DNA of 64,000 bases from Limnomonas spitsbergensis (GCA_037349105.1 JAYJMM010000032.1:1082501-1146500), one strand, 5' to 3'; shown: positions 21,273 through 32,925, counted from the stretch's first letter. The notes: generated by a model not told the origin, from the letters alone. A program made the numbers and translations.

Positions 21273-21848
21273 CTGTGGTGATCGGCGGCTGCGAGCCGGG
21301 CCAACTGCAGGTGCAGGCGTCACGGCTGTGCTTGCAGAGGGAGGAAGTTCCGGTAGACACCTGTGGTGGCCGGTGGCTGCGAGGGGGGCACATGGCTGAT
21401 CAGGCCAGCCATGAGGTGAAAGAAGAGGCACAGCCGCCGCAGCACCACGGGGGCATGCCCAGATTGCCCAGGCAGGAGGGCTTCCGCTCAGCAGAGCCAA
21501 GGTGGCACAATCCGGATACGCTACTGCTCCGGTCCGCTCCGCTCCGCTTCGATACGGCGGGCTAGGAGTATCAGTAATTTGCAGTCAAAAACTTGTTTTA
21601 GGCACATACTGGCATATAAAGATATGAAATGGTTGCATGCCAGCAGACAGCCCACATGCATGCCCAGATGCCCCCCCTTACTGGCCCCAAAGAACCATTC
21701 ATCCATGCAGCATGCATGCATGCATATTAGTTAGGGCTTAGGACTGCAGAGCCGTGTGGGCCAGTGGGTCAAGCCAGCCCTAGCCTGAGTCTCGACCCAG
21801 ACGGCTGCAGCAGTTCCAGCCAGGCAGTGGCAGGCAGGGCAGCTGACA

Positions 21849-24800
21849 GTGACCTGGAAGCAGCGAGGAGCACCTGAGGACGACAGCAGCAGCAGAAATG
21901 TGTGCATGGTAGCAATTCATGCTGTGGCGCCTGCAGATGTGGAGCTGTCCAGGCTCTGGGAGGATCGTGCAACATGTGCCCGTCAGCAACCGATGGAAAT
22001 CCGCAATGGCATGCGTCAGGCCATGAGGCGTAACAAAGGAGGCGTATGCATGCTCTGCGAGTTCGAGTGCGAGCACAGCAATAGGGCATGTGAGCATCTC
22101 ATGGATGCCAACATCCAAAGGGGAGGAGCAAGGCAGGCAACGCTGGAGGCGGTTGAGAACCCGGGGCAGGGTCAGCCGCGGGTGCAGGAGCCACACCAGC
22201 CCCAGAAGGCTGAGGCAGGCTCCAGCAGTGAGGAGGAAGAAGAGCCCAACCCAATGGGGGGCAGGGTGGAAGCCGTTGAGCAGGAAAGCATCCGTGAGCC
22301 CCTGTGGTTGGCACCCAGGTATGAGCCCCGCAAGAGGCAGCAGGCGCAGCCACGCCAAATACCCGTTCAAGCAACAGCCGCATCCACGGGGTATGGCACG
22401 ATGCGGTCCAAGGTTCCGCCCAGTGCCGGCAGATCAGTCCAAGAGCCCGGGGGGGACAGACCCAGATTTGGGAGAGCAGAGGTACCAAGGTTGGGGTGGA
22501 AGCATGTACAGGTATTCCTACAACCCAACTCAGACACCCGTGACCGGTGGGCAGGCTGCATGTCCCAGTGGATCTGGGGGCGGTGCAAGCAGGATCTCAG
22601 TGGGCATGAAGGATCAGAAGGAAGTGGAGGCCTTGCCAATAGGGTGGAGCGTGCTGGTGCAAGATCTTGCCGGTTTATGGAAGGCGGTGTGTGCCATGCA
22701 TTTCTCTCACGGCAGTGACCAGGCAAGGGCCATTGAGGAGTTCAGGAGCCACCATCTGGCAGAGCCGTGGGCGACGAAAGCCATGATGGGGATCCCTCAC
22801 ATGGGGCAGGACAGAGCAACGTTGCTAGCAGCCCCAGGAAGGGTGTTCAAGGGAATGGCTGGACAAGAGGGGGCCCTGGCGGTTAAGGCCTTTGCAGACG
22901 AGTGGTGCACCAGCGTGGTAGGAGATCAGGAGGAGCCCGAATCCGAGCCAGAGGAGGAGGAGGAGCCTCATGAGTGGGAAGGATTCGAGGCGGCCAGGCT
23001 GGAGCCAGACGGCCTCAGGGAAGTCCAGAGAGCAGACAGGGAGAGCCGTACCAGCCACAAGCCAGGCCAGGTGGGAACGCCTGGAAGCAAGCAGCGAGCT
23101 AGTTGGCCTCAGGGACCAGCGGAGGGCTGACGGGAGCAGACCCAGGCCAAGAAGCACCGCGGCCAGCGAGCAGCTGAGGCTGACCAGCTTGCTGTCTCTG
23201 GCCAGGATGGCGGAGCAGGGCTCGGAGCCAAGAAAGGCAAGCAGACAGGAGTCCTATGCGATGCTGCGGATTGTGCAAAACAAGGAAAGCAGCGGCCAGG
23301 AGGGCCAGGTGGACCACATCGCGGAGCTCCTGTGGGCCAGGGCGGCCCAGGCAGGCGGAAGGACGGAAAGGAGGAGCCACTGCCCCAACCAAGGAAGGAG
23401 AATCCTGCAGGAAATCGAGTCCGCAGGGAACGCCAAGAGAGGTGATTCGCGAAGGCATGAAGGCAGGGAGGAAGAGCGTTCAGGATCTGAGGCGAGGGAG
23501 TACACGGGTGGAACGCAACAAAGCAGGCCCAGCAACAACCCGCCCAGGCGACAGGCAGGATCAGGAGGAGTAGTGGAGCACCACGGGCCAGTTCAGCCGC
23601 CGTCAGAGGGAGGCAGGCCCCCCAGAAGCGAGGCAAGCGAGCGACCGTCTAGGGGCGGACAGTCCCAAAGAAGTGCAGACCGCAGAGACAGCCGGCGCAA
23701 GCGAAGCCGGAACCCAACCAGGGGCGGAGGCGGAGGGTTAGGATCCGACCCCAGCAAATCAGATTCGGAAGGATCTGAAGGACGCGGCTCGGGCCCCAGG
23801 GAGTCGATGAAACATAGAAAGGGAGTCGATGAAACATAAAAAAGAGAGGTTGGACTTGGAGCAAGCGGAGGTGCACTTGCTGCTGCAAAAGCATATGATC
23901 ATGCAGCTGGTAGGGGCGACCAGGTTTACCAAGATCCCGACCATCCAGGGCAATGTGACTGTGTTGGATATGGCCCATCCCGGGGCTGTCGCGGCCAGGA
24001 AGTACTGCCAGGCGTGTGGCTACTGGGATCGCACAACATGCTGGCGTTGTCGGATAGTGAGCCGTAGGCGTTGGCTGTGGTGGCAGGGGAAATCGCAGGG
24101 TCATGCCAGTCACCCTCAGCCATGGCCCTGCTGGTGCGGTCCCTGGTCAAGATGTGGAATGACAAGCCTGCCAGCATGGAGCCTCTGGTGGTCGCCATAA
24201 GGGCGGCATCGCAAGGGGACAAGGCCACCCATGAGGTCGAGTGGATCAGGGAGTCATGGTCAGCTCCAGCGGAAGGGCAGCGCCGTGAGGTACCCTTGCT
24301 TACCCTGTGGATCAGGGTGGTAAAGGAGGCGGTGGGGAAGCCGACCTCGGATGAGAGATCCGCGATCGATCAACAACCTCAAGCTGGGAGTCAGGACCAC
24401 CTTGGATCCAGAGGTCGAGCCAGAGGAGACAATGGAGGCGTTTGCGCACAGAGTCCTGTCCACAACAGAGCTGCTGCAGATCTCCAGGGATGCAGCATAC
24501 CACTTTGGCAGAAGGCACTCGGTCTCGCACATGTTCTATACGGGGCTGCCAGTGGCCACCAGGGCCAAGCTGAGCGCGTTCATGATCACTGTGCCCAACT
24601 ACCTGCGCATGACCGATGAAGAGCAGATCACTGTGCTGACGCAGCGGGTGGTGTTGTGGGAGAAATTCGCCATGGAAATGGGAGACCCGGTGGTCACAGA
24701 TCACAGGCCTGCGGCAGAAGAGGCGGAAGAGACGGAAGAGGAGGACGAGATAGATGAGGAAGAAGAGACGGCAGAGGTGGATGAGACGGAAGAGGTGGAA

Positions 24801-24990
24801 GAGACGGTAGAGGAGGAAGAGACGGACAAGACGGGCGAGTGGAGAAAGCCGGCACGTTGGACACCTAAACCAACCCTGCCACCCGGCAGGGGAGCGGGTT
24901 GTTGCAAGACCAATGGCGAGCGGACTCAATGGCATCGCGTACACCAATGGCAGGGGAGAGGCCAATGTCACCCCGCGAGCGATCCATTGA
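21849..24990 (+). pseudogene. Gag-like retroelement reading frame broken by several frameshifts
   Basis: Protein-like sequence continues across about 3 kb but changes frame at least four times (near 22.49, 23.1, 23.83-24.05 and 24.35 kb). Landmarks in order are a Cys/His cluster (GGVCMLCEFECEHSNRACEH) at about 22041-22100, a Gln/Glu-rich linker, an helical stretch with WSVLVQDLAGLWKAV at about 22.65 kb, Arg/Ser-rich sequence, a C-x2-C-x7-C-x2-C knuckle (YCQACGYWDRTTCWRC) at about 24003-24053, a capsid-like helical region (MEAFAHRVLSTTELLQ, FYTGLPVATRAKL) at about 24.43-24.6 kb, and an acidic Glu/Thr tail. Helices of the FYTGLP type are common in retrotransposon gag proteins. No protease or polymerase follows. 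The assignment is by appearance only; a decayed host gene is possible. The A/X breakpoint (22156) lies inside it. Confidence 0.45.
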
Positions 24991-25085
24991 AGGGCCAAGG
25001 TGGCGCTAGGCTTCCAACGAAGAGGAGGTAGTGTCGGCCCTCGAGGGGCATATGGCTGGGAAGGTTTAGGGGGGAGCCAAACACC

Positions 25086-25855
25086 CCAGAGCGGCAGGGC
25101 AGCGGAGCACTTGAAGGTCCCCACGCCGCGTAACTGGCAGGAACGGGCTAGCGCCAGCACAATGGGAGGAGCACCTCCCAGTGCGGCACGGCTGGCCTCA
25201 GTACACAGCAGGCAGTGGGCAAACGGCCAGCGGGGCGCAACCGAGTATGCAATATTAATCAAGTACCGTAGCAGCAGGAGCAGCGAGCCATAGGAGTAAA
25301 TAGGGACGAGGGCGCTGGCGCTAAAGATTAAGTTAACTTGGATTTTTGTGTCGAGCCAGTTAGCGCCAAGGACTGTTGGGGCTCAAAACCAGCGGGGGAG
25401 CGTGACTTTGGGGGGCATACAACTGCTACAACGCACATCTCCAGGGGCCTTATGGGCCAGGTGTCAACGGCGCAGACGCGCAGTGGGGCGAGAGCAACAG
25501 TATTTTCTTTCCCGTTCTGTTTTTTTACTGGCCTGAGCGGCAGGGCAGCTGAGCACTTGACGGTCCCCACGCCGTACCTGGAAGAATGAACGGGCCAGCG
25601 CCAGCACTAGGAGGAGCACCTCTCTGGGCAGCATGACTGGCATACACTAGTACACAGCGGGCACATGTCCCATGCATCAAGTGTGATGCTCTGTTGGACT
25701 GCAAAAACTTCACAAAACTTCACAGCAGGCTGTGGGTCGACGGCCAGCAGGTCGTAGCCTATTATTATGCAAATATTTTTTTCAAAGTACCGTATGTAGG
25801 AGCAGGAGCAGCGAGCCAATGGAGTACGGTACATAGAAATGATGGCAACGGCGCT
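25086..25855. repeat. Two diverged direct copies (about 235 and 320 bp, about 450 bp apart)
   Basis: Shared text includes GAGCGGCAGGGCAGC, GAGCACTTGA, GGTCCCCACGCCG, GCCAGCGCCAGCAC and GGAGGAGCACCTC. Further on in both copies come AGTACACAGC and GCAGGAGCAGCGAGCCA. The first copy starts at about 25086 and the second at about 25535. They could be degenerate terminal repeats of a retroelement, but no matching copy was found 5' of the gag-like frame. Confidence 0.65.
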
Positions 25856-26875
25856 ACAAGTTCGGACACCTCTCTTTTTGCAGCGATGTTCCAGGCCTTC
25901 ATTCTTAAAAATGTATCGATCATCTGTGCGCATGTTTTTCGCCCGAGCGTGGCCAGAGTGCGACACCTGCTGAAACTCGAACTTTTGAGCCACGAGGGCC
26001 CAATCCCGACCCAACCGTGGCCAATGATTGCGAAAAAATCATATCAGCTGATGAAGATCTAGCATTTTACGACTTTCCTTCCTGACATTTTCCTGCACCC
26101 TGGTTTGGCCTGAATCAAACCCCTGTATGTGGCTGTCCACCCCCTGGGGCGCGTTCCCTTTGGGGGTGATCTATCCGAGCCAAAAGTGGGCGCCGTACAG
26201 AATCCTGAGATGATCCTGACTACATCCACACTAGAGGCGCGAGTTGGGCGACAGTTAGGGCCCAATTCCACTAGGGCGCTCGACGGAACACGTTCCGGTG
26301 GCGGTTTATCTGGTTGGGCGAGGCTTCAGCCACGCTGGCTGAAAAAACTTGAAACGCAATTCCACTTGTATCCGGAATGTGTTCGGGTACGGCTGAGACG
26401 GAATCTTTTTAGTGAACAGGCTGTCAGGCATTTGCCTTATCGCTTCGTGTATCTATAGCGTTCTGTGATTCTGTCTACTCGTCTCGCTTAGCATGATAGT
26501 CCTGTTTGACTAACTGTCGAGTTGCAAGGTACGTGCAGCCAGGGATGCCCTGGCACTGTAGAAGTTGGGTGTAGCAAATAAATTCAGGCCGCTGCCAAAC
26601 GATAGCCCAGGGGATCGGAGGGACTGCCACGGGCACACGTCGACATTCGCCATTGGGTTGGCCAGATCGGTGCCAACTTCTACGCGGGAAAGATTCAAAT
26701 GTGGCTCCTGTGAAGGATATGCGTCGGCTATGGCAGCAGGAACGGGCGTGCGCAAAGGAGTTTTCAGAACGAAAGAAAGATGGCGGCGATGATGAAAATT
26801 TGAAGATGAGGACGAAGTTGTCTACGCCGTCGGAGCGTTGATGCGAAGTATTTTATTTGCATCGCTCAAAATAGG
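25856..26875. other. Spacer without a supported gene
   Basis: Only short unsupported frames; no splice-bounded coding was recognised. Confidence 0.4.
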
Positions 26876-27035
26876 CCCTAGGAGCGATGCAAAATAGGCC
26901 CTAGGAGCGATGCAAAATGGGCCCTAAGCGATGCAAAATGGGCACCAAGCGATGCAAAATGGGACCTAAGCGATGCAAAATGGGCAGTAAAATAGGCCGT
27001 AGGCGATGCAAAATAGGCCCTAGGAGCGATGCAAA
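26876..27035. repeat. GGCCCTAGGAGCGATGCAAAATA minisatellite (16-23 bp units)
   Basis: About eight imperfect units built around GCGATGCAAAATGGG or GCGATGCAAAATAGG. Confidence 0.9.
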
Positions 27036-27424
27036 ATATGGCACTTAACGGGTACGGCAGCGCCACGCTGGCGCCACGCTGGGAGGGTGAGCTGGCATGC
27101 AATTTCCGCGTTCCGGTGACAAGTGGAATTGGGCCCTTAGGGGGTGTTTCCATTGGCGCCTTATACCAGCGCGGTTGGAATCCGGTTGCTCGCGATCGTG
27201 ATTTTTTCACGCCTTATTCCAAACCTGTTTCCATTGGAATCCAGGAAGTTCACAGCTAACTTCCTGCTGCCAGAGGTCTGATCTAGGGGCGCCGAGACGT
27301 TCTGCGACGATTCGTGACCTCTGAACCACAAGTGTCGCCGCTTATTTCGATCTGGCTATAGAAATGGCGTCTTTAATGCCGAACGATCTTTCGCGCTGAG
27401 ATGGTTCCTTAAACCAAGAGGCAA

Positions 27425-27600
27425 CCAACTCACAGAATAGCCTATACCTGGCAAATGAGACGGTATAGGCTATTCTTTTTTGCGTGGTTTCGGCTTCGTA
27501 CAGAATAGCCTATTCTGGCCTATTCTGTGTCGGTTTGCGGCAGTTGGGTCGAAATTGGGCCTTATTCTGTGTCGGTTGCCCGACAGAATAGCAATGGAAA
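27425..27600. repeat. Cluster of short palindromes (AATAGCCTATACC/GGTATAGGCTATT)
   Basis: AGAATAGCCTATACC at about 27433 faces GGTATAGGCTATTCT at about 27460, a 15-bp perfect inverted repeat with a 13-base loop. Further CAGAATAGCCTATTCTGG and CCTATTCTGTGTCGG repeats follow. The structure is clear; the function is not. Confidence 0.75.
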
Positions 27601-27787
27601 CACGACCTTAGTCGTTGTACTTTCGTATACATTTAGGATCATTTCAGAAACGACATCCCGAGGTAGTGTCCGAGAATGATCCACATGATCCTGCCACGCT
27701 GGCTAGGTCAATTTGGGGGCGATTATGCTCAATTGTATCGCTATCCATTCTTTGCTTTATATTTCAAAACGGGATTGATTAAATAAA

Positions 27788-28054
27788 ATGTATAGAGAAG
27801 TCAATGAGACCTGCGAGGCCACAACAAATCCCGAGTTAGAAGATGAGTACGTACAGCATAGGGAGATCGATAAGATTCCAGACGGAAATGACACGCACCA
27901 TGATGTATCTCGTGTTCAAAGCAGCGGGGATAGGTTTGACACGAAGATTGTGATTGGTGGAGAACAGAAGTCGACTGTGAAATCGTCTGTGGCTGACGCA
28001 TTTCTGCAAGTAGCTGAAACTGGCGAGAAAGTGGGCCAAAATGATCCTACCTAG
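27788..28054 (+). CDS. Hypothetical 88-aa frame or exon
   Basis: An ATG-initiated frame with mixed, charged composition (ELEDEYVQHREIDKIPDGND near the start, ADAFLQVAETGEKVG near the end) ends in TAG. It is unlike the repeat-derived frames around it. No domain was recognised and no splice evidence was found. Confidence 0.3.
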   Translation: MYREVNETCEATTNPELEDEYVQHREIDKIPDGNDTHHDVSRVQSSGDRFDTKIVIGGEQKSTVKSSVADAFLQVAETGEKVGQNDPT

Positions 28055-28429
28055 TTCCACACTTGGGCCGCAAATGATCCCAACGACTGGATTCGAGTCA
28101 AAGGGAACGCGCCCCTGGTCGGAACTAACATATATATACAGGTTGGTGAAATGCTTGCAGTGAACGAATTGCTTCGTGTTCTGTTTTTACCCTCTTCTTG
28201 CGCCTGCTGTGAAGGAAACCTGTTTGTTTTCAATCTGTTCGATCTCTGGATCCTGGGTCGTGGTCAGGGTGACCCACCTCTTGGTGTCGGTTCAACATCG
28301 CGCCAATCGCGGCGTATCATCACATCTGTGTAGCTCAGGTGCGGTTCGTCATGGAAGGTCACGTGTTTGTTCACCAGCCAGTATTGTTACGTATTTTGCG
28401 TAAGATCGAATTATTGTATGATATCCTCA

Positions 28430-29090
28430 GCATTTGGTCTTGAGGTACTCCTGTGTGTTTGCAGTTTTGAGGAACCTGGTATCTATGGGGTATATCTATG
28501 GCCTGCTGAGTCGGACTAGACTTCAACATTTTTCGGGGTGTGCAGTCCATGCTGCATGACATCACGTGTTCATGCTGTTGGCATGACTTGTCCAGGCTGT
28601 TTGGCCGGCCTTAATCAGACTGAACCGAGTAGAATGGCCTGACTAGACCAGATCTTATGCAAAGTTTGGACTCAGCACAGTTGTCTGTTTTGACCCTTAC
28701 TTCTTACCCTTCTGCATGTACTGCATGGTCCGACGTGCCCTGGCCGATCAATGGCCTGACTCTTGTCTTATGTGATGTACGCAACAAGGCAAATTGTATG
28801 ATGCCTTAAGGTGTTTTGATTTGGCCTCACTAAGTTCCTTGCTTGCAGTTTTGAGGAAGCTCTGCTGAAGGCCGTTGTTCCATTGTTCAACATCTTAATA
28901 TCGATTTAACATCTGGTAGGTTGCGCGGTCCATGCCGCACGACATGTCGACATTATGTGCTGAGACTAAAGGCCCGACTTGTCAAGGCTACTTGGCTGTT
29001 CTTTATAATCAGGCTAAGCCGGGTTTAATGGCCTCTGATTATACAAGGTGTAGGGTCTAGGTTTTATGGCCTGACTGGACCTCAACTCCT
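28430..29090. repeat. Diverged tandem duplication of about 400 bp, each unit with a TTTTGAGGAA acceptor edge
   Basis: GTTTGCAGTTTTGAGGAACC (about 28458) and GCTTGCAGTTTTGAGGAAGC (about 28844) lead similar text. In both, a CATGC(T/C)GCA(T/C)GACAT segment and a GACTTGTC(C/A)AGGCT segment follow in the same order, and a related TAATGGCCT stretch. Confidence 0.65.
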
Positions 29091-29279
29091 GTGTTTGCTG
29101 TCTAAACCATCACGAATATTACACCGCTCCAATTTCCACGGCATATGCAGCCATACTTCATCATTGTGCAAACATTCCTGCACGGAGTACATGCCATCCG
29201 TTTTTTGTGTCACAAGACAGTCATCTATAATTACTGATCTACTATCAGTCCTAACGCTCTTTGAGACGCACCCTTACAG

Positions 29280-30528
29280 TCCTCATGGCGAAGATCACCT
29301 GGCTGAGGCGGGTACATGCCATCGGCCAACCTGTGATAGTGGCATTGGAGATCTTAGTGCAGGTGGTGAAGGCTGTGCTCCTCTTTCTGAAGGATGTGAT
29401 CCTCTCTCTGCTCGGCTGGCCTTTGTGAGTATGGGAACGCCTGCACCCTTTGAGGGGCTCTAATTGCATCTTGAGGTGACATGTCATACGTTGCTTTCTT
29501 TGTTTACATTCCCCATTTGCATTACAGGTACACTATAACCCATTTCCAGCGTAATGACGAGATCTTCGTGCCTGCGATTGTGCTGTTTTGGACGGCGACA
29601 TCGCTTCTTGCATACATGATTCACATCATCGCATGCGGACCGCCGAACATGGATGCGGGAGAGGAAAAATTGGCATTTTTCCGCTGGGCAACGCGGGCCA
29701 TGCTGGCTGGAGCTGCCTATGTTTGGTTTGCAGTAAGTGTGGTGACTTGCCTGATTGTGTTTGGTTGGCAGTAAGTGTGATGACTTGCCTGCTTTTGTTT
29801 AGTTGACAATAAGTGTGATGACTTGCCTGATTTGTGTTGACCACATCTCTCACATCTATCTTTTCTGAGCAGGTACTGTACAAAATCGAAAATGACATGG
29901 ACAAGAAGCAGAATGTAAGGTTCTTCTCTTTTGTTTGGTGGGGCGACACCATCACTGCTGGGGAGAGAACCTTTTTGGTGCTGCTGTGCTTTCTACCATC
30001 AGTAGTACTTCTCTGGCAGTTGCTCGTGGCGTTTTGGACGGCAGTGACCTCGAGCTGCGGATCTGCCAAGCTGCCCTCTCACTTGGGTCAACACTGTCGG
30101 TAAGTGTGGATTGTGGACATTGGGTGTGGACTGGGGTGCAGTCGGGCGACAGCTGAACACTGCATTCACACTCTCCTAGCCCACACAGCTCTGCGTGCTG
30201 GCCTCCTTGCTTCTTAACACCGCTCCCTTACCCGCTGCTACCTTTGTGATGAAATGTGTGAGGGGGTGACAGCCAGGCCTGTTGTAGTTTTGGTTCTCAT
30301 CTCTCGGTGGTTTTTTAGCCCCTATCGTTAACCCCATGGGCTGAAAGACGATGAGTTAAATATAGACGCCTGCGCACCCCTGCCCTGAATAGTCAGCCCC
30401 GAAGCCGCCCTGGCCCAATACCCTATCCTGAACCCGTCATCCTGTCATGATGTTGTAGGGCGCGTGCTGGCGACGACTCTGACGAGGAGATGGCGGATCT
30501 GCAGGATGCGTCTGGCGCAGCCGCCTAG
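29280..30528 (+). CDS. Multi-exon integral membrane protein gene, 5' end not found
   Basis: Exon 29280-29424 follows acceptor CCCTTACAG and has an ATG at 29285 (MAKITWLRRVHAIGQPV), then a hydrophobic helix; donor TTT/GTGAGT. Exon 29528-29732 (TTACAG acceptor, donor GCA/GTAAGT) joins in frame to give YTITHFQRNDEIFVPAIVLF and at least two more hydrophobic segments. The exon beginning at 29873 (GAGCAG acceptor) reads VLYKIENDMDKKQN and then a fourth hydrophobic helix (FLVLLCFLPSVVLLW), with a GTAAGT donor at 30100. A further exon near 30180-30257 is likely. A final exon at 30459-30528 ends in an acidic tail (GDDSDEEMADLQDASGAAA) and TAG. The phase between the last three exons is unresolved: two frames compete in 30000-30257. 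At least four membrane segments; family not recognised. It has no counterpart in the second copy. Confidence 0.6.
29725..29860. repeat. Tandem copies (about 40-45 bp, 3 units) of a splice donor edge
   Basis: GGTTTGCAGTAAGTGTGGTGACTTGCCTGAT, GGTTGGCAGTAAGTGTGATG and GTTGACAATAAGTGTGATG follow one another, each continuing ACTTGCCTG. The first is the real donor after exon 29528-29732. Confidence 0.85.
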
Positions 30529-30551
30529 AGTCGGAATAGAGATGATGTTGA

Positions 30552-31067
30552 CCGGGGAGGGTCGGCCGCAGCGGCAGGAGCGCCGTCACCCGGCGCGGAC
30601 ACGGCAGCGGCGACGGCGGCAGGAGGAGCAGCCCCCTCTGCCTCGGGACCCAGAACTTGGCCGCGGGACAGGGCTGCGGCGACAATTTCGATCAGTGCTG
30701 CGTTCAGGAACCCAGCCTCGCCTGTCTCGTCGCCGGCACCGGCAGCGCCCACGCCTGCTGCGCCGGCACCGGCAGCGCCCACGCCTGCTGCGCCTGCACC
30801 GGCAGCGCCCACGCCTGCTGCGCCTGCACAGGCAGCGCCCACGCCTGCTGCACCCGCGTCTGCCGTTGTGGCTGATGATGCAAAGGTGGCAGCTGCGGCC
30901 GCCGCCACCCTGCCGGTGTCGAACGAGGCTGCGGGCCGCCCGCCTCCGTAGATTCCCTGGTGTTGGGCACTGCTCCTTCTGAGCCTACGGTTGCGAACCC
31001 GCTCCCCACCGTCGCTGTTGCTGCTTTTGTCCCTGTCGCTGCTGCTACCGGTGCCCCGCAGCCATGA
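30552..31067 (+). pseudogene. Ala/Pro-rich coding-like frame, copy 1, possibly the tail of the membrane-protein gene
   Basis: The frame reads GGSAAAAGAPSPGADTAAAT and then four 30-bp repeats encoding APAAPTPA (30735-30850), up to TAG at 30949. A +1/-1 shift near 30945 would continue VDSLVLGTAPSEPTVANPLP up to TGA at 31065. Upstream, the same frame runs without interruption from the acidic C-terminal exon of the membrane gene except for the TAG at 30526-30528. The Ala-rich segment may therefore be a former extension of that protein. Confidence 0.4.
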
Positions 31068-32925
31068 TGTCACCCAATGGCGTCACTGAATTGCATGCTT
31101 TTCGGAGCTAATTTGGAGATTCTTGAGTGCGGGAGATTCTTGGAGGGTGCGGGAGATGGAGGAGGGATGTGTGGCCATCCCGTGCGCTTGCTGGTAGATG
31201 TAATGCAGGATTCAATTTCAACTTTCGACCGTGCCTCCTGTTTAGTTTTCCCATTCGTGCACTTTTCTTATTATATTGACAGCATTTGCATTGGGCTGGT
31301 AATGCTTGCACATGCCTGCCTCGTTTCATGACTCGTAACGGCCCCAGACTTCTCCTTTTTCAATATCGATATATATCGTTGAAGCATAGACGTTCTCAGA
31401 GGCTGGAAGTTCCTTTGCCTTTCCTTTCCAGCCTTTTGTCTGTCATTTTCACATTATTGGAACCTTTTCTTTCTTTTTTTACTGCCCATTTTAGTTAGGC
31501 GCCCGCGTGGCCGAGCCTGTTTGAGCAAGGCCTGGAGGGTAACGTCATTGACTTCTCCCTGTGTAAACAATCGCGTGTTGTTGTCAATAAGCGGATGTTG
31601 TTGCAGAAAGAGCCTGGTTGAAAACTGAATGGATTGCATTGTTGCCTCGACATTTCAGTCAGCAGGCTCGACGACTTGGTACCACTAAACAAACTTACCT
31701 ATTGGTTTCGACCTCTGCTACGACATCTTGCACTTTCTTTAACCTCGTTGACATAGGATGATAGGACGGTGCCTATAGGATGATAGGACGGTGCCTTCAA
31801 AGAACAGACACCCTCCCCATCATCATACAAATTCAAAGACTCTGACCTCCCCCCCCCCCTTCGCCTCCGGGACCTGTTGACAAACCGAAATCCCCCCATA
31901 ATAAGGATTTTACCTGGGGAGGTGAGGACCAGTCATCTCAACCAGAGGCTCTCAGGCATGTAGCCATGTATGATGCGGAGCCAGTTGTATTGGTTCAGAC
32001 CGGTGCACACTCGCTGGACCCTGTTGAATGCTCGGCCATGTGGGGCTACCGTAGAGGATGAGAAACCTCAATTCCTGCTGTCATTCACAGGTAGGACCGT
32101 GGTGCATTGGTGCAATGGGTCGGGTCCGCAAAAGGGTGTGACCCTCAAGGTGCACCCTTGCACCAAAAAGGGTGACCCGCCAGGTGACCCTTTCTGATTT
32201 GAGATTTGTACAGCGGCGCACACGAGCCAGTTGCATACATTCATATATTCGGGCTCAGAGACATCGCCTCATCGCAAAATCCTGGAACATGCCCACCTCC
32301 ACTTCATCTCACATTCAGCATCGATCGGCGTCATAACCACTATCCCATTGCTAGCAAGCGAGAGGCAGCGTTGCCGGCAGCGACGCTCGACCATCAGACG
32401 TGCTGATGTCACCCGAAGTTCGCGACCAGTAGGAAGCTCCGCTAACGCACGATTTACGTTATTTACCGCTTCGTGACCAGTCCTGCGCGGCACAGCGTGT
32501 AGATCACTTCCATGCAGCAGTCGGTTCTGTCCATGTCACCTGCCCGGTACATGAGCGATGAGAACTGCAGCAGGTCAGAAATTGCTGCAGCAGTAGCGAA
32601 ATCAGCACTTCAGCAGTAGCAAGGCGGGCAACTGTGGAGAACAAATACAGCAGCAGTGCACTTGCCCTTTCATAATTTGCCAGCGGAATCAGCACCAGCA
32701 GCAACCGTAGTAGAGCAGTGTGCCAGTGCGGCAGCATCCCGACCACATAATGGGCCCTTTAGACTCTGAGCGCCTCGGGGTGGCAAGCGGATCTGATGTC
32801 AGCTCCCCCGGTGCCCGCAGCGCTGCCTCTCAGCGTCTACAGGCCCAGCTGCTCCGAATCCAGAGGTGCGGATTGCGCATGGGGAGCGTTGTGGGAGCGT
32901 TGTGGTGCGGATTCTTGCATGGCGA

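Larger units (their letters stand above)
8898..22156. repeat. Block A1 of a large direct segmental duplication (pair of 35343-47811)
   Basis: The sequence matches 35343-47811 base for base apart from rare substitutions (for example 9436 T versus C), homopolymer length changes, and heptamer array length (3025 versus 2241 bp). It contains the RPS1 gene, several minisatellites and the 5' part of a gag-like frame. Confidence 0.95.
22157..30551. other. Segment X, present in the first copy only (8395 bp)
   Basis: A2 joins directly to B2 at 47811-47813, whereas A1 and B1 are separated by this segment. Both of its ends lie inside apparent reading frames that are continuous only with X present. Its edges share a GTTGA..CCGGGG..GGGTC(A/G)GCCGC motif. 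It contains most of the gag-like frame, paired direct repeats, short palindromes and a membrane-protein gene. Confidence 0.85.

Noticed and set aside
22157..30551. X as a single intact transposon inserted into copy 1
   Set aside because: No terminal repeats or target duplication at its edges, and reading frames cross both edges in copy 1, so deletion from copy 2 fits better.
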